Assembly (NCBI RefSeq): GCF_029407905.1
Contig: NC_073628.1
Location: forward strand, 61,326,501 to 61,390,500
Direction of reading: 5' to 3'
DNA from: Bubalus kerabau
Lineage: Eukaryota; Chordata; Mammalia; Artiodactyla; Bovidae
DNA: 64,000 nucleotides
The notes beneath the pieces are model-generated. The model did not search any database, was not told where the DNA came from, and saw nothing but the letters and a program-made list of their open reading frames with translations. The position numbers were made by a program, and so were the translations under genes. Below, piece after piece: positions 1 to 10,805 of the stretch. The first letter of the stretch is position 1; each line of letters begins with the position of its first letter.

Positions 1-44
1 GTTGGACATGACTGAGTGACTTTCACTTCCACTTCACTTTCAGT
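1..44 (+). mobile_element. Bov-tA/Bov-A SINE, 3' end only (cut by window edge)
   Basis: The window opens in the standard BovB-derived SINE tail (GTTGGACATGACTGAGTGAC), followed by a pyrimidine-rich TTTCACTT tail. The same tail ends other SINEs here, such as the one at 26,181-26,406. The rest of the element lies upstream of the window. Confidence 0.8.
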
Positions 45-187
45 TTAAATGCAAAGCAATTATCTTTCAATAAAAAATAAATAAAATTTTAAAAAGAAAA
101 AGTCTAACAGCTTTGACCATTTTGGGAGCACTGTCAGTAGTACATGTCCAAAATTTGGCCGTTTTCATATTAGCATTGTTAAGATGT

Positions 188-333
188 TACAAGACTCCCT
201 TGGTGATCCAATGGTTAGGAACCTGGATTTCACTGCCCAGGCCCAGGGTTCAGTCCTTGGTCAGGAAACTAAGATTCTGAAAGCCACAAAGTGTGGCAGA
301 AAAAGAAGAAGAAGAAAGAAAAAACAAAACACC
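188..333 (+). mobile_element. CHR-2-type tRNA-Glu SINE
   Basis: The element begins CTCCCTTGGTGATCCAATGG, has a B-box-like GGGTTCAGTCC, then the diagnostic TGGTCAGGAAACTAAGATTC and GCCACAAAGTGTGGC blocks, and ends in an A-rich AAG-repeat tail. This is the layout of the tRNA-Glu-derived SINE shared by ruminants, hippos and whales. The subfamily name is inferred from memory of the consensus. Confidence 0.75.
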
Positions 334-1544
334 TCCCTGCCCAAACATTATTAAATCCCAGAACTAAGTTTTGCTTGTCATGGGTATCATGTTTAAGAGT
401 TTATCTATCACATAAAAATGTTCATTGATGCCACCAAATGATAGAGCTAATTGGATTTTACTATATATATATATGTGTATGTGTGTTATAAGTGGCTTAA
501 CTTTTTCATAGATTTTGTGTTGTGAATTGTCAGCGTTATCATTACACGTAGTTATGCTGTTTGTTTTCAATGATGTTATTTTGGTTTATGGAATGTGGGG
601 CGTGATTTTTCTCCTGCATTCAAGAGATAATCCCTTATAAACTCTCCATTCCTAAAAAGTTTTAATGAAGAGAGGATATTTTTCAATTCCTATGTATTAG
701 ATTTTATAGCATAATCATTTATTATATTTTAATACTGATGTTTTATAAATCTGGGGAATTTCCAACTATACTGAGAAATACCACTAGAAAAAACAAAAGA
801 AAAAAAAAATAAAACAAAAATTCCCTGTACTATTCTGCACTCTTATCTTGGCTGTGGAAAGCACATTTCTAAGAAAAGAGTTAATTTCAACAACTCAAAT
901 ATCTTTAAGATAAATATTGCCTTAAAATTTGCCTTATCATACAAAAAGTAGATAGATTGCAAAAAATAGAGTGAAACATACTTTTGTGGTTTGTAAGTCA
1001 AAGCCACTCCTTAAATGATATTATATTTATAATATTAAATTTTAAAACCCTAATTTTCAAACATTATTAAAAATAGATTAAGAAAAATGACCAGCAGCTT
1101 TTTGGATATTTTCTTTTTTAAATGATAAGAAAGTGAATTTATTTTTTTTAATAAATTGTGTACAATTTAGAAATACTTGCCATGTACACCATTCTTGAAC
1201 ATTTTCTTATAATTGGAAATATTCAGATCATTTCACTATATTCCACAATGGCATTTTTAAAGTTTAATTTCCATAAAGGAATAACTGTGAAAAAGATCAA
1301 GCAGTATCAATTTTCTGTTTTATTGCCCTCCAAAGCAATCTGTGGAATTAAATAATTGGAATTTTGACCTGTAGTGCAAATGGTCAATCAGCTAAGACAT
1401 ATTAAAAGCTCTTAATATGACGGACAAAAGAAGATACAATTGGCCAACAAAATGGCCAGAGATTTATTGCTCTTATTCTTTAAAATCTTTATTTACACAA
1501 TAACAGATATAAATATTTGACTTTTTCATTAAATTTATCCAGTA
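334..1544. other. AT-rich DNA, nothing recognised
   Basis: No convincing coding frame, RNA gene or repeat family is visible. There is a short (AT)n/(GT)n run near 463-487 and an A-rich patch near 788-818. Open frames of 60-70 codons here look like chance frames in AT-rich DNA. Confidence 0.5.
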
Positions 1545-1998
1545 GATATTTATGGTCTTCTCAGCAGTCATGTACAGTTGTGAGAGCAGGACTGGAAAGA
1601 AGGCAGAACACCAAAGAATTGACACCTTCGAACTGTGGTGCTGGAGAAGACTCCTGAACATCCCCTGGACAGCAAGGAGATAAACCGGTCAATCTTAAGG
1701 GAGATCAACCCGGAATTTTCACTTGAAGGACTGATGCTGAAGCTGAAGCTCCAGTATTTTGGTCATCTGATGCAAACAGACAACTAATTGGAAGAGTCCC
1801 TGATGCTGAGAAAGATCAAGGGCAGAAGGAGAAGATGGTGTCAGAGGATCAGATGGCTGGATGGCATCACCAATGCAATGAACATGAATTTGGGCAAACT
1901 CTGGGAGATGGTGAGGGACACAGTGGCTTGGCATGCTGCAGGCCATGGGGTCACACAGAGTCAGACACAAGGATGATGACTGAATAACAACAACAAAC
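1545..1998 (+). mobile_element. BovB (RTE) 3' end, diverged
   Basis: The segment matches the last ~450 bases of the other BovB copies in this window: AGTCATGTACAG...GAACTGTGGTGCTGGAGAAG, the CTGATGCTGAAGCTGAAGCT block, AGATGGCTGGATGGCATCAC, and a tail ending ACTGAATAACAACAAC. It is 5'-truncated within the region encoding the C-terminus of the reverse-transcriptase polyprotein. The many differences from copies such as 22,279-23,454 suggest an older insertion. Confidence 0.85.
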
Positions 1999-2475
1999 AC
2001 AAATATTTATTTACCAGCTAATATGTGTTATGCACTAGTCATTTGGGACCTAGAAAAGTAAACAAAAAATAAAGCCCCCTTTATCTCATGGTACAAGAAT
2101 TATTTTGAGAAGACAGATATTTACAGGGAAAAAAGTAAACATATTGCACTGCATGTTAGATTGTGATAAAAGCTAGGGAGACAAACCTAAGTTAGTGTAA
2201 CAGTGCCCTCACTAGTGAGACCTAGTGAGCTGTTTTAATAGAATAATGAAGGGTGGCTTATCTAATAAAGTTACCTTGAGCAGGCCTCAGAAGAGAGTAT
2301 ATGAAAAAGCCAAACCTTGGGGATGAACTCAGCAGGCAAAGAAGACGCCTAAAGCAAAGGGCCCCTCTGCGGACTATGTCTGCCAGGAACAGCGAGGAAG
2401 TGGACGTAAAGTCAGATATTAGGCGGTGAAATTGGAGGAGTCAACAAGAGGACACATGGCCTGACCTAACTTACT

Positions 2476-2513
2476 CTGTGTGTGCACGTGTGTGTGTGTG
2501 TGTGTGTGTGTGT
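2476..2513. repeat. (TG)n microsatellite
   Basis: Alternating TG dinucleotides, interrupted once by a CACG, run for about 38 bases. Confidence 0.9.
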
Positions 2514-2700
2514 TTAGAGCTGTTTAATGAGAAAGAAGGTAAGAGAAGTAGCAAGGTGTGTATCTGCATGTGTTCTTATTCTTTCCTTGTAACAGTGCTA
2601 AATTCTTAATCTGGATTCTTTGATTTAATTAAGGAACTCTCCATGTTAGAAATTTTTATTTCTACTTTACATGTGAAGATATGGTCTTCAGATTCTGTTT

Positions 2701-2719
2701 TTTTTTTTTTTTTTTTTTC
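2701..2719. repeat. poly-T tract
   Basis: A homopolymer of about 18 T is present. I could not identify an antisense retroelement attached to it. Confidence 0.8.
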
Positions 2720-2811
2720 CTGCTTCCTAAACACATCCTTTTACCACCTGCCAAAACAGTCTTTCTGGGATCCCACAGAGGCCAATGAGAAGCACTAAAG
2801 TATGCCTTCAA

Positions 2812-2976
2812 GGCAGCATGGAGTAGACAGGGTATGGAAATTGGCCCCAGATTTGTCTGGGTTTGAATCCCAGTGCTGCTACCAGTTAGCTGGGTTAACA
2901 CTTGTTCACAGAGTTATACAAATATTCCAGATGCACATTGGTTTCATTGTCTATGAAGTGAGTTTAATAATTTCAT
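2812..2976 (+). mobile_element. MIR SINE
   Basis: The order of conserved MIR blocks is visible: AGGCAGCATGGAGTAGACAG, CTGGGTTTGAATCCCAGTGC (B-box region), GCTACCAGTTAGCTG, the AACACTTGTTCACAGAG core, and TTTCATTGTCTATGAAGTGAG. MIRs are ancient mammalian tRNA-derived SINEs, so this marks an old stretch of the locus. Confidence 0.75.
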
Positions 2977-2989
2977 GTATGTAAAGTTG

Positions 2990-3222
2990 GGCTTCCCAAG
3001 GGGAGGCAGAGGTACAGAATCCTCTTTTCAATGTAGAAGATGCAAGAGACTCAGATTCAGTCCCTGGGCTGAGAAGATCCCCTGGAGAAGGAAATAGCAG
3101 CCCACTCCAGTATTCTTGCCTGGAGAAATCCATGGACAGAGAAGCCTTGTGGGTTACAGTCCATGGGACAGCAAAGAGATGGATAGTACTGAGTGAGCAT
3201 GTGTATGGGTGCACACACAAGT
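2990..3222 (+). mobile_element. Bov-tA SINE
   Basis: A tRNA-related head (GGGCTTCCCAAGGGGAGGCA) is followed by the BovB-derived body (CCCTGGAGAAGGAAATAGCA, CACTCCAGTATTCTTGCCTG, CAGTCCATGGGACAGCAAAG) and an ACTGAGTGAGCATG tail. Frames on either strand through it are SINE-derived, not genes. Confidence 0.85.
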
Positions 3223-4135
3223 AAAAGGTAGCCGGTCTAGAATTGCCAAATGTTGATAATAAATATCAATTAGAGACAATGGCGATCAAGTGTGGATTCA
3301 GCCGGCTTTGGGGAAATTGATGGAGAAATAGAGCATGTGTCCGACTGCCCCTGGAAGCAAAGCTCCCTTGCTGGAGGAGAGTTGAGGTGTGAGGTCTGAT
3401 TCTTTGCAGGCTTCATGGTTCAAGGACTGAAAAGAACATAATGTAAGGAAGGAGTGAGAAAGAGGGTAAGGGCAGTAACAGATGTGTATCTATTAAAATA
3501 GTTAACTTAATGCAATTAAATTATTCAGGGGAGATGTGAGTCAGAATTGGTGGTGATGGACATGGGGAGGGTGATCACATTCTGAATGTTGATCTAGCAG
3601 ATGTGAAATGGGAAGTGAAAGAAAGTTAGGGATTAATCATGATTATCAGCTTTTGTCAAGAAAAAACTAAGGATCTATGGGACTATGTAGTGAAGCAAAC
3701 TGGAGCAGAGTAAGATCCCTTCTTTTCAGTTGACGGCACAGTTGAGTATGACTCACAAGTTCTGAGGGAGATTTGGGAGCCCCAACAAATTGGCATTTAA
3801 GTATGAGACCAAAAATGCATTAATTGCTTATACAACAAGATGAAGTCATTTTCATTTTCTATTTACTTACATTGTAATACTGTGAGAATTTCTAAGATGT
3901 TATTCATTTTGAAATTTTTCATTTAAATAAAAAATAATATTTTATCAGCCATATTCATGAAGAATAGTATTACTGGCACTAGAGGAAAGTAAATATAAAA
4001 CAAGATATTATTTGAATAATATTTTGTAAATTTTATGCAACTAAACTTTCTCTAGGTGCCTTTGACTATTAACTTTTTCTTTCCTCATTTTCTCTGCCCT
4101 TATATTTATAATATGAATGACTGATGGGATTGAGT
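3223..4135. other. Unassigned DNA
   Basis: I see no gene or recognisable repeat. Composition becomes strongly AT-rich after about 3,840. Old, diverged repeats may be present below what can be recognised by eye. Confidence 0.45.
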
Positions 4136-4350
4136 TTGTTGCCATTGTTTAGTTGCTAAGTCATGTCTGACTCCCTGTGACCCCATGGACTGTAGCCTGC
4201 CAGGCTCCTCTGTTCATGGGATTTCTCAGGCAAGAATACTGGGGTGGGTTGCCTTTTCCTTCTCCAGGGGTTCTTCCCAACCCAGGAATCAAACCCACAT
4301 CGCCTGAATTGGCATGTGGTTTCTTTATCTCTGAGTCACCAGGGAAGCCC
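4136..4350 (-). mobile_element. Bov-tA SINE (antisense)
   Basis: The reversed tail (TTGTTTAGTTGCTAAGTCAT) is followed by GACCCCATGGACTGTAGCCT, GGCAAGAATACTGGGGTGGG and CCTTCTCCAGG, and the tRNA head ends as TGAGTCACCAGGGAAGCCC. It is full length and inserted on the minus strand. Confidence 0.88.
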
Positions 4351-4540
4351 TGGGAATGAGTTCAAAGAGTTGGTAATTAGAGTTGGAAGTCACAGGAAAA
4401 ACATAACAATAGAAAATAAGATTTATAGGTATGTACATCATTGTCTCTAGATGATTTCACTTGTTTGCCAATAAATCTGTTGTCATTATAAGCTATATAA
4501 ACAGCTAAAGTAGTTTAGATTCAGAGATGTTTTAAGGTCT

Positions 4541-4745
4541 TGTCTTAGTTTACTAGGGCTGCCATCACAAAATACCACAGACCTGGTTGTTTAAAACACA
4601 GAACACTGTTTTCTCATGTTCTGGAGGCTGGGAGTTAAGATCAAGTTGGTTTCTCCTGAGCAGTCCGTCCTTGGCCTTGAGATGACTGCCTTCTCATTGG
4701 TTTCTGTCATGGCTTTTTCTCTGTGCAGATACAGAATTAAGACTC
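4541..4745 (-). mobile_element. MLT1-type LTR fragment (ERVL-MaLR), antisense
   Basis: CTTAGTTTACTAGGGCTGCC, ACAAAATACCACAGACCTGG, CATGTTCTGGAGGCTGGGAG and TTTTTCTCTGTGC are in the order expected of the reverse complement of an MLT1 LTR 3' half. The 5' half of the LTR is missing. MaLR elements are old eutherian retrotransposons. Confidence 0.7.
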
Positions 4746-5112
4746 CAACAGAAAAGTGTAGGATGATAATATTAACAGAACACACACATGACTATTAAAC
4801 AATAAAACTGGGATTTTCCTTCTCCAAGACTCAACCGTGCAAGCTGTACACATGTAGTGTTTGACATCAGACTTAAGCCTGAGACTAGAGATAGAAGTAG
4901 GAGCCTACAGTGGGTAGGGAGCAGGGGTTAGTTACTTGAAGAATCTTATGTAATGGAGACATATAAATGCTAATACTTAAATTATTGCTTACTTTGCTTT
5001 GAGTCAAATTACCTTTAGGCCACTTAAAAATTTTTTTTTAATTAATATTTGACTTTTATCAAAGTATAGTTACTTTGTAATGTGTTAATTTCAGGTATAC
5101 AGAAAAGTGATT

Positions 5113-5121
5113 CAGATATGG

Positions 5122-5185
<64 letters not shown>

Positions 5186-5423
5186 GGATATATATACATG
5201 GAGAAGGCAATGGCATCCCACTCCAGTACTCTTGCCTGGAAAACCCCACGGATGGAGGAGCCTGGTAAGCTGCAGTCCATGGGGTCGCTAAGAGTTGGAC
5301 ACAACTGAGCGACTTCACTTTGACTTTTCATTTTCATGCATTGGAGAAGGAAATGGCAACCCACTCCAGTGTTCTTGCCAGGAAAATCCCAGGGACGGGG
5401 GAGCCTAGTGGGCTGCCGTCTAT
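5113..5423 (+). repeat. Direct-repeat copy 1: AT/AC microsatellite plus truncated Bov-A2
   Basis: The unit consists of ATATGGATATATATATAT, an (AC)n run (about 5,137-5,170), (AT)n, and a Bov-A2 SINE beginning CATGGAGAAGGCAATGGC and stopping abruptly after CTGCCGTCTAT. The whole unit recurs at 5,515-5,827 with near identity, differing mainly in microsatellite length. The SINE lacks its normal end, which is present only in the second copy. Confidence 0.85.
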
Positions 5424-5424
5424 C

Positions 5425-5449
5425 TTGCCTTCTCCATGTATATATATCC

Positions 5450-5513
<64 letters not shown>

Positions 5514-5523
5514 CCAGATATGG

Positions 5524-5589
<66 letters not shown>

Positions 5590-5613
5590 GGATATATATA
5601 CATGGAGAAGGCA
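5425..5613. repeat. Near-perfect palindrome (arms ~90 bases) in AT/AC microsatellite
   Basis: 5,425-5,516 (TTGCCTTCTCCATGTATATA ... (TG)n ... ATATCCA) is the reverse complement of 5,521-5,613 (TGGATAT ... (AC)n ... TACATGGAGAAGGCAA). The two are separated only by the central GATA. The left arm includes the first ~15 bases of the Bov-A2 body in reverse, so the palindrome is not simply microsatellite symmetry. Confidence 0.85.
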
Positions 5614-5827
5614 ATGGCATCCCACTCCAGTACTCTTGCCTGGAAAACCCCACGGATGGAGGAGCCTGGTAAGCTGCAGTCCATGGGGTCGCTAAGAGTT
5701 GGACACAACTGAGCGACTTCACTTTGACTTTTCATTTTCATGCATTGGAGAAGGAAATGGCAACCCACTCCAGTGTTCTTGCCAGGAAAATCCCAGGGAC
5801 GGGGGAGCCTAGTGGGCTGCCGTCTAT
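5515..5827 (+). repeat. Direct-repeat copy 2 of the 5,113-5,423 unit
   Basis: The order and sequence match copy 1: CAGATATGG, AT run, (AC)n at about 5,537-5,571, AT run, then the SINE body through CTGCCGTCTAT. This copy continues into a complete SINE end. Confidence 0.85.
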
Positions 5828-5868
5828 GAGGTCGCATAGAGTCAGACACGACTGAAGCGACTTAGCAG
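5601..5868 (+). mobile_element. Bov-A2 SINE (complete)
   Basis: Two BovB-derived monomers are visible. The first starts GAGAAGGCAATGGCATCCCA and the second GAGAAGGAAATGGCAACCCA. The element ends GACACGACTGAAGCGACTTA followed by GCAGC. ATATATATACAT flanks both sides and could be a target-site duplication, though the flank is itself a microsatellite. Confidence 0.85.
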
Positions 5869-5906
5869 CATATATATACATATGTATATGTGTATACATA
5901 TGTATC

Positions 5907-6112
5907 TCTGGGATTCCCTAGTGGTTCTGCAGCTGAGAATCTGCCTGCCAAAGCAGAAGATGAGGGTTCAAGCCCTCACTGGAAAAGGTGCCCTGGAGAA
6001 GGAAATGGCAACCTGATCTGGTATTCTTGCCTGAGAAAACCCGCAAACAGGAGCCTGGCAGTGCTGCAGTCCATGGGGTCGCAAAGAATTGGACACAACT
6101 TAGTAACTAAGC
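5907..6112 (+). mobile_element. Bov-tA SINE in L1
   Basis: The tRNA head GGGATTCCCTAGTGGTTCTG is followed by CCCTGGAGAAGGAAATGGCA, CAGTCCATGGGGTCGCAAAG and AATTGGACACAACTTAGTAA. The L1 3' UTR resumes downstream, so the SINE lies within the L1. Confidence 0.85.
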
Positions 6113-7550
6113 ACACATATACACACACATATTTATCTATTTTTATCAGGTTCTTTTCCATTAGAGGATATTGCAACATATTGAATACAATTCCCTGTGC
6201 TATACTCTATATCTTTGTTTGTTGTATATTTTATATATAGTAGTGTAAATTTAAACCCAAACTCCTAATTTAGTCCCCCCTGCTTTTCTGCTTTGGTAAC
6301 CATAAGTTTGTTTTGCATGTCTGTGGGTATGTTTCTATTTTGTATGTAAGTTCATTTCTATCTCTTTTGTTAAAAAAGTCATCATATAATGAATATCATA
6401 TAATGTTTGCTTTCTTTGTCTAGCTTACTTCACTTAGTATGATAATTTTTAGGTCCATCTATGTTGCTGCAAGTGGCATTATTTCATTCTTTTTTATGAC
6501 TGAATAATAAGCTATTGTTTGTATGTACCACCTCTTCTTTATCCATTCCTCTTTTGATGGACATTTAGGTTGCTTCCATGTCTCAGTTGTTGTAAAAGTG
6601 TTGCACTGAACATCAGGGTGCCTGTATCTTTGTAAATTATGGTTTTCTCTGGATTTATTCCAAGGAGAGATATTGCTGGGTCATCTGGTAGCTCTATTTT
6701 TGGTTTTTTAAAGAACCTCCTTACTGTTCTCCATGCTGGTTGTACCAGTTTACATTCCCATCAACAGTTTAGGAGGGTTCTGTTTTCTTCACACCCTTTC
6801 CAGCTTTGATTATTTGTACATTTTTTGATGATGGTCATTCTGACTGGTGTGAGGTGGTATCTTATTGTAGCCTTGATTTGATTTTTTCTAATAATTAGAA
6901 ATATTGGGCATCTTTTCATGTGTCTGTTGGTCATCTGTATGTCTTCTTCAGAGAAATGCCTATTTAGATCTTCTGTCCATTTTTGGATTGGGTTATCATT
7001 TTTATTTTTTTATACATTAAGCCGCATAAGCTGTTTTTATAATTTGGAGGTCAATCCGGAAGATTAATTGCATCATTTGCAAATATTTTCCCCCATTCTG
7101 TAGGTTGTCATTTCATTTTGTTTATGGTTTCCTTTGCTGCGCAAAAGCTTTTAAGTTTAACTAGGTTCCATTTCTCATTTGTTTATTTTTATTTCTATCA
7201 CTCTAGGAGTCAAATTCATAAAGATATTTCTGTGATTAATATCAAAGAGGTTCTGTGTATGTTTTCCTCTAGGAGTTTTATAGTATCCAGTTTTATGTTT
7301 AGGTCTTTAATTCATTTTGAATTTATTTTTGTGTGTGTGTGTTGTTAGAGAATGTTTTAATTTCATTCTTTTATATGTAGCTATCTAGTTTCCCCAGCAT
7401 CTTTTATTGAAGGGACTGTTGTTTGTTCATTGTATATTCTTAATTCCTTTATTGTAGATTAATTGACCATATGAGTATGGGTTTATTTCTGAGCTTTCTA
7501 CCTTGTTCCATTGTCTATATTTCCATTTTTGTACCTGTGTGTCATTTTAA

Positions 7551-7855
7551 AATTAAAATATAAATGCTTCTTTCAAAATCCCTTTATTGCAAAATTGACC
7601 ATCATCATTAAGCTACAGCAATATTGAACTCTTCATTCATAAAAATAAATCTTAAATATTTAGAACAAACTTAAAAATTTGTAAGAGAATAAATGTTTAC
7701 CAAAAATGTAAACTGTGCCCTGGGACCTTTGATATTCTTAAGTATTTTTTTTTTTTTTTTTTTTTACACATTCATCATGCTGTTTCTTATATCTCTGAAC
7801 ACTGGATTCATTTTTCTACTTTAACTTTTAAATAAAATGTGAAGTTATGCTAAAG
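7551..7855. other. Unassigned DNA with poly-T run
   Basis: Apart from about 20 T at 7,746-7,765 I recognise nothing in this stretch. Confidence 0.5.
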
Positions 7856-7912
7856 AGTATGAGATAAAGTAATTAGCCTCCAATTAAAATTAAAAAAAAG
7901 TATGAGATAAAG
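7856..7912 (+). mobile_element. Minimal L1 3'-tail insertion with target-site duplication
   Basis: About 29 bases (7,870-7,898; TAATTAGCCTCCAATTAAAA plus an A run) match the extreme 3' terminus of the bovine L1s, as seen at 48,490-48,515 and, reversed, at 30,375-30,410. They are flanked by exact 14-base repeats AGTATGAGATAAAG at 7,856-7,869 and 7,899-7,912. This is what target-primed reverse transcription leaves after extreme 5' truncation. Confidence 0.8.
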
Positions 7913-7921
7913 ACTGCCCTA

Positions 7922-7939
7922 AAAAAAAAAAAAAAAAAA
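7922..7939. repeat. poly-A tract
   Basis: A homopolymer of about 19 A follows CCCT. No attached retroelement is evident. Confidence 0.8.
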
Positions 7940-9053
7940 GCTGTGTGTACATATATGTGTATGTATGATATTTCTGTGTAGACTTAGTGCTTTCACTAAA
8001 TGAATGTAGACCAAAAGGAAAAATTTTTGTTTTGTACAGTAGATAAGATTAAGTATTATGAGAGATAGGAGGCCTTTGGTAACTTCATGATAGTATGTCA
8101 TGGTAACAATAAATTTTAATGCATTCAGTGGTCTTTTCCTCTTCAGGAGATACAGAAAAGAAAACACAGGTTTAGATATAGATATAGAAATGGTGAGATA
8201 CACATGAATATTCTGATCTATCTTAAGATCTACCAATATATCTATATATATTTGTATATTTTAAAGGTACTACTTTGATTTAATTTTAAAATAGAATTTG
8301 CTAGCTTTGATCATAGAATCTTCCATGCATAGAAATAAATAGTTTTGGCTTAGTGAGAGAATTTTTGCATAGCTTCATCACAAAGAAAACCAAGTGATGC
8401 CAGGGACCCATTCAGCAATAGAGCACTCAATAGCAGGCAAGTAAACAAAGCAAATACCCATAATTTCCTTTTTCTTTTTTTTTTTTTTACTGGACAACAA
8501 GAGAAAAAATATCAGAAGACTTTCTCTAAAGGGAATAAAATCCCTTTATTGTATTATATCCTGTAATAGCAAGCATCTCTCCCATTTTCCTGGGAATTTT
8601 AACACTCTCAGTAGTAAGGTAAGAGGGGCATTCTTTCAGCTAAAGGCCTAGAAAGCTAGACTTTACAAAAAAGGTTCAGGTCATTATTTTTAAGTCTTTT
8701 AGTAGGGAAACCTTAAAAATCAATGTTCTGGTTGATTGTTAAAGCTCTTTTCATATTGTTTTCATTTTTAATATTCAAGAATTTGTGAAATTTGGAACAG
8801 ATGATGCTCATAAACACTGAATTTGGCTCGTTTAGATAAAGTGGCTATATATATACCTGAGAGATAAATAAATTCAAACACTGTATGGCGAGCCTTTGGA
8901 TTTCATTTTATAGAACAAATCTGAAGTAGCAATCACACATACATATTCAAATAAGCATGGTGTATTTTCAATGTTTCTGATATTTACACCTAATTTTATA
9001 ATTAAAGTTTTGTAATTACTCTTACTTTTAGGGCACTCCATTTTGCATACTAT
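7940..9053. other. AT-rich DNA, nothing recognised
   Basis: No gene or clear repeat is visible. Poly-T near 8,470-8,488 and short TA-rich runs (8,236-8,250 and 8,845-8,857) are the only low-complexity features. Confidence 0.5.
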
Positions 9054-9205
9054 TTGCTTTATATACTTTTTTGTCCTTTTTGACCACACCTCACAGCATG
9101 TGGGATTTTAGTTCCCCCACCAGGGATCAAACCTGAGTCCCTAGCATTGGAAGCACAGAGTCATAACCACTGGATGACCAGGGAAGTCCTTGCTTTATGT
9201 ATTTT
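9054..9205 (-). mobile_element. CHR-2-type tRNA-Glu SINE (antisense) with TSD
   Basis: In reverse it reads TTTTTGACCACACCTCACAG, TTAGTTCCCCCACCAGGGAT, and ends ACCAGGGAAGTCC. TTGCTTTATATACTTT (9,054-9,069) and TTGCTTTATGTATTTT (9,190-9,205) flank it. This is a 16-base target-site duplication with two substitutions, indicating moderate age. Confidence 0.82.
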
Positions 9206-9569
9206 CATTGAAAACTCTATATGTTTTATTTCACTTAAAAATATTTAAGACAAAAAAATTGAAATTCCATTTCATCCATTAGGTTTCACTTCCTTCCTAT
9301 GGATATGCCCTTGTTTTTATATGTTCTTTTAGCCATTTTCCTGTGTATGTTTCCATAAGTAAATAATTATGCATATGCTTTTTTATTTTCATAAATGCCA
9401 TCATGCTATGCATACTATTATCATCATGTTCATTTTTTAATGGAAATACTGTTATTTATATAATGTTTCCAATTTATAGGAAAAGGTAAAACTACATGAT
9501 ATTCAAGTTAGGATATTCTGATATTTAAAAATGCCATAAGCAAGGCATTTTTAAGTGGGGAAGGGTGGC
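9206..9569. other. AT-rich DNA, nothing recognised
   Basis: No coding, RNA or recognisable repeat signal is visible. Confidence 0.45.
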
Positions 9570-10190
9570 GGACTTAAAAAATATTCACAACCTAAAAGTT
9601 GAGAGTTCTGTTTTATTCAGTGGGGAATTTTAGGACCTCAAGACCGAGCAAGAGATATCATCTCAAGTGACCCTGAGAGAAATGCTTCCAGGACACGAGA
9701 GAAGGACAGCTTATATAGAAACTTTGCAACTTCTATAAGGGCAGGTAGTCTTAACATCAAGAGATTATTGTTAAAGAAAACCAAATATCTCAAGTTAAGG
9801 AATTTAGCCCTTTTTCTGTGTTTGAGAAGATGTAAGAGTCTGGGTTCACTGAAATCATTCCTTTGATGTTCATCTCAGTTATTCTGGGGCCAGTATCCTA
9901 TGATTTTCCCATCCTGAGCTTGCTTGGAGCTCACCATAGGGAGTGGCTACAGTCAGATAGGTGGCATTCTTCTTCTTTCTAATTGCCCTTAATGCTCACT
10001 AGCCCACAATCTATGGTGGCTACAATTGCTGGTGAGTGTGACATCCTTGCTTAACGATACGGCAGGAAATATTACATCTCTCAGGTGTGTTGAAGATTCA
10101 GAGCTCAGGGCTGGCTTGGAGGCTGGATGTGGTGCTGGCTCACCATGTTCCATCGCTGAAAGAACAAAAGTTCTTGTGATTGAAATCAGT
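9570..10190 (-). mobile_element. Probable ERV LTR (antisense), family not determined
   Basis: AACCTAAAAGTTGAGAGTTC, then TGTTTTATTCAG (a reversed polyadenylation-like TTTATT near the start) and the moderately GC-rich text that follows resemble the reversed 3' half of an ERV LTR. The run continues to about 10,165 without AT-rich interruption. No second LTR or internal retroviral sequence is attached. I could not fix the TG/CA ends or the family. Confidence 0.4.
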
Positions 10191-10803
10191 GGCAAGGGAA
10201 ATAAGTTGAACGTCATAACTTTTCAAATTTATACAGTGAATGCTGTCTTTGTATATATGGTGCATTGATTTGAAAGTCTCTTATGAGGTTCTAAGTATTA
10301 AGTTTTATTTTTCTTTTTGGTAATTATGCTTACTTTTCTGTTTTGCCAAACTACATCAATAAAATAGTATGTACAAATAAACATGAGATACTAAAGTTTA
10401 TTCTTCTTCCCAGCTCTAATTCCTAAGAACATCAATCACCATGTAATTCACCATGTAATTTCTGTAAGATTCACTGAAGTTAAATGCCCACCATGGGTAT
10501 TATACAAATGTTCATTTATAATCCTTTATGCCATTTTTGATTAAGGTAATTTACTTTATTTTTCATCATTGTTTTTCTTTTATCAAATCATCATCACTAA
10601 TTAGGTGACAATGACTTAAAGGAAAGAAGTAAGAGAAAGGCCTGAATATGCTGCTGGACACACTAGCTACTGCTATTAGTCTGAGGTTTAAGCAATTACC
10701 CCAAAATTAAGCAGTTTTCTAGGAATACATTGGTGAAATTCAGACATGTTTTTCTCATTCCATACTGTGGGAAATTGTCCAATCCTGATCCAATGTGAAT
10801 ATT
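10191..10803. other. AT-rich DNA, nothing recognised
   Basis: No gene or repeat was recognised. A short direct repeat, CACCATGTAATT(T/C), occurs at about 10,438-10,461. Confidence 0.45.
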
Positions 10804-10805
10804 CT

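Larger units (their letters stand above)
5030..7550 (-). mobile_element. L1 3' half (antisense), interrupted
   Basis: This is an older cetartiodactyl L1 in reverse orientation. The 3' UTR lies at 5,030-5,112 (TTAATTTCAGGTATACAGAAAAGTG). After interruption by SINE and microsatellite material (5,113-6,130), the element resumes with TCAGGTTCTTTTCCATTAG. It then runs through the reverse complement of the ORF2 C-terminal region and 3' UTR (ATGTTGCTGCAAGTGGCATT, TTGGTCATCTGTATGTCTTC, TGCGCAAAAGCTTTTAAGTT) to about 7,548. ORF2 on the minus strand is broken by many stops. It is a dead fragment; no ORF1 or 5' UTR is present. Confidence 0.85.

Noticed and set aside
5113..5827. Repeated units suggestive of a CRISPR or tandem array
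   Set aside because: Only two copies of a SINE-microsatellite unit in a eukaryotic genome; no regular spacers or cas genes.
5059..5849. Several overlapping open frames of 70-188 codons on both strands
   Set aside because: They consist of translated (AT)n/(AC)n microsatellite (YIYI, THTH, CVCV runs) and Bov-A2 SINE text; no protein-like conservation.
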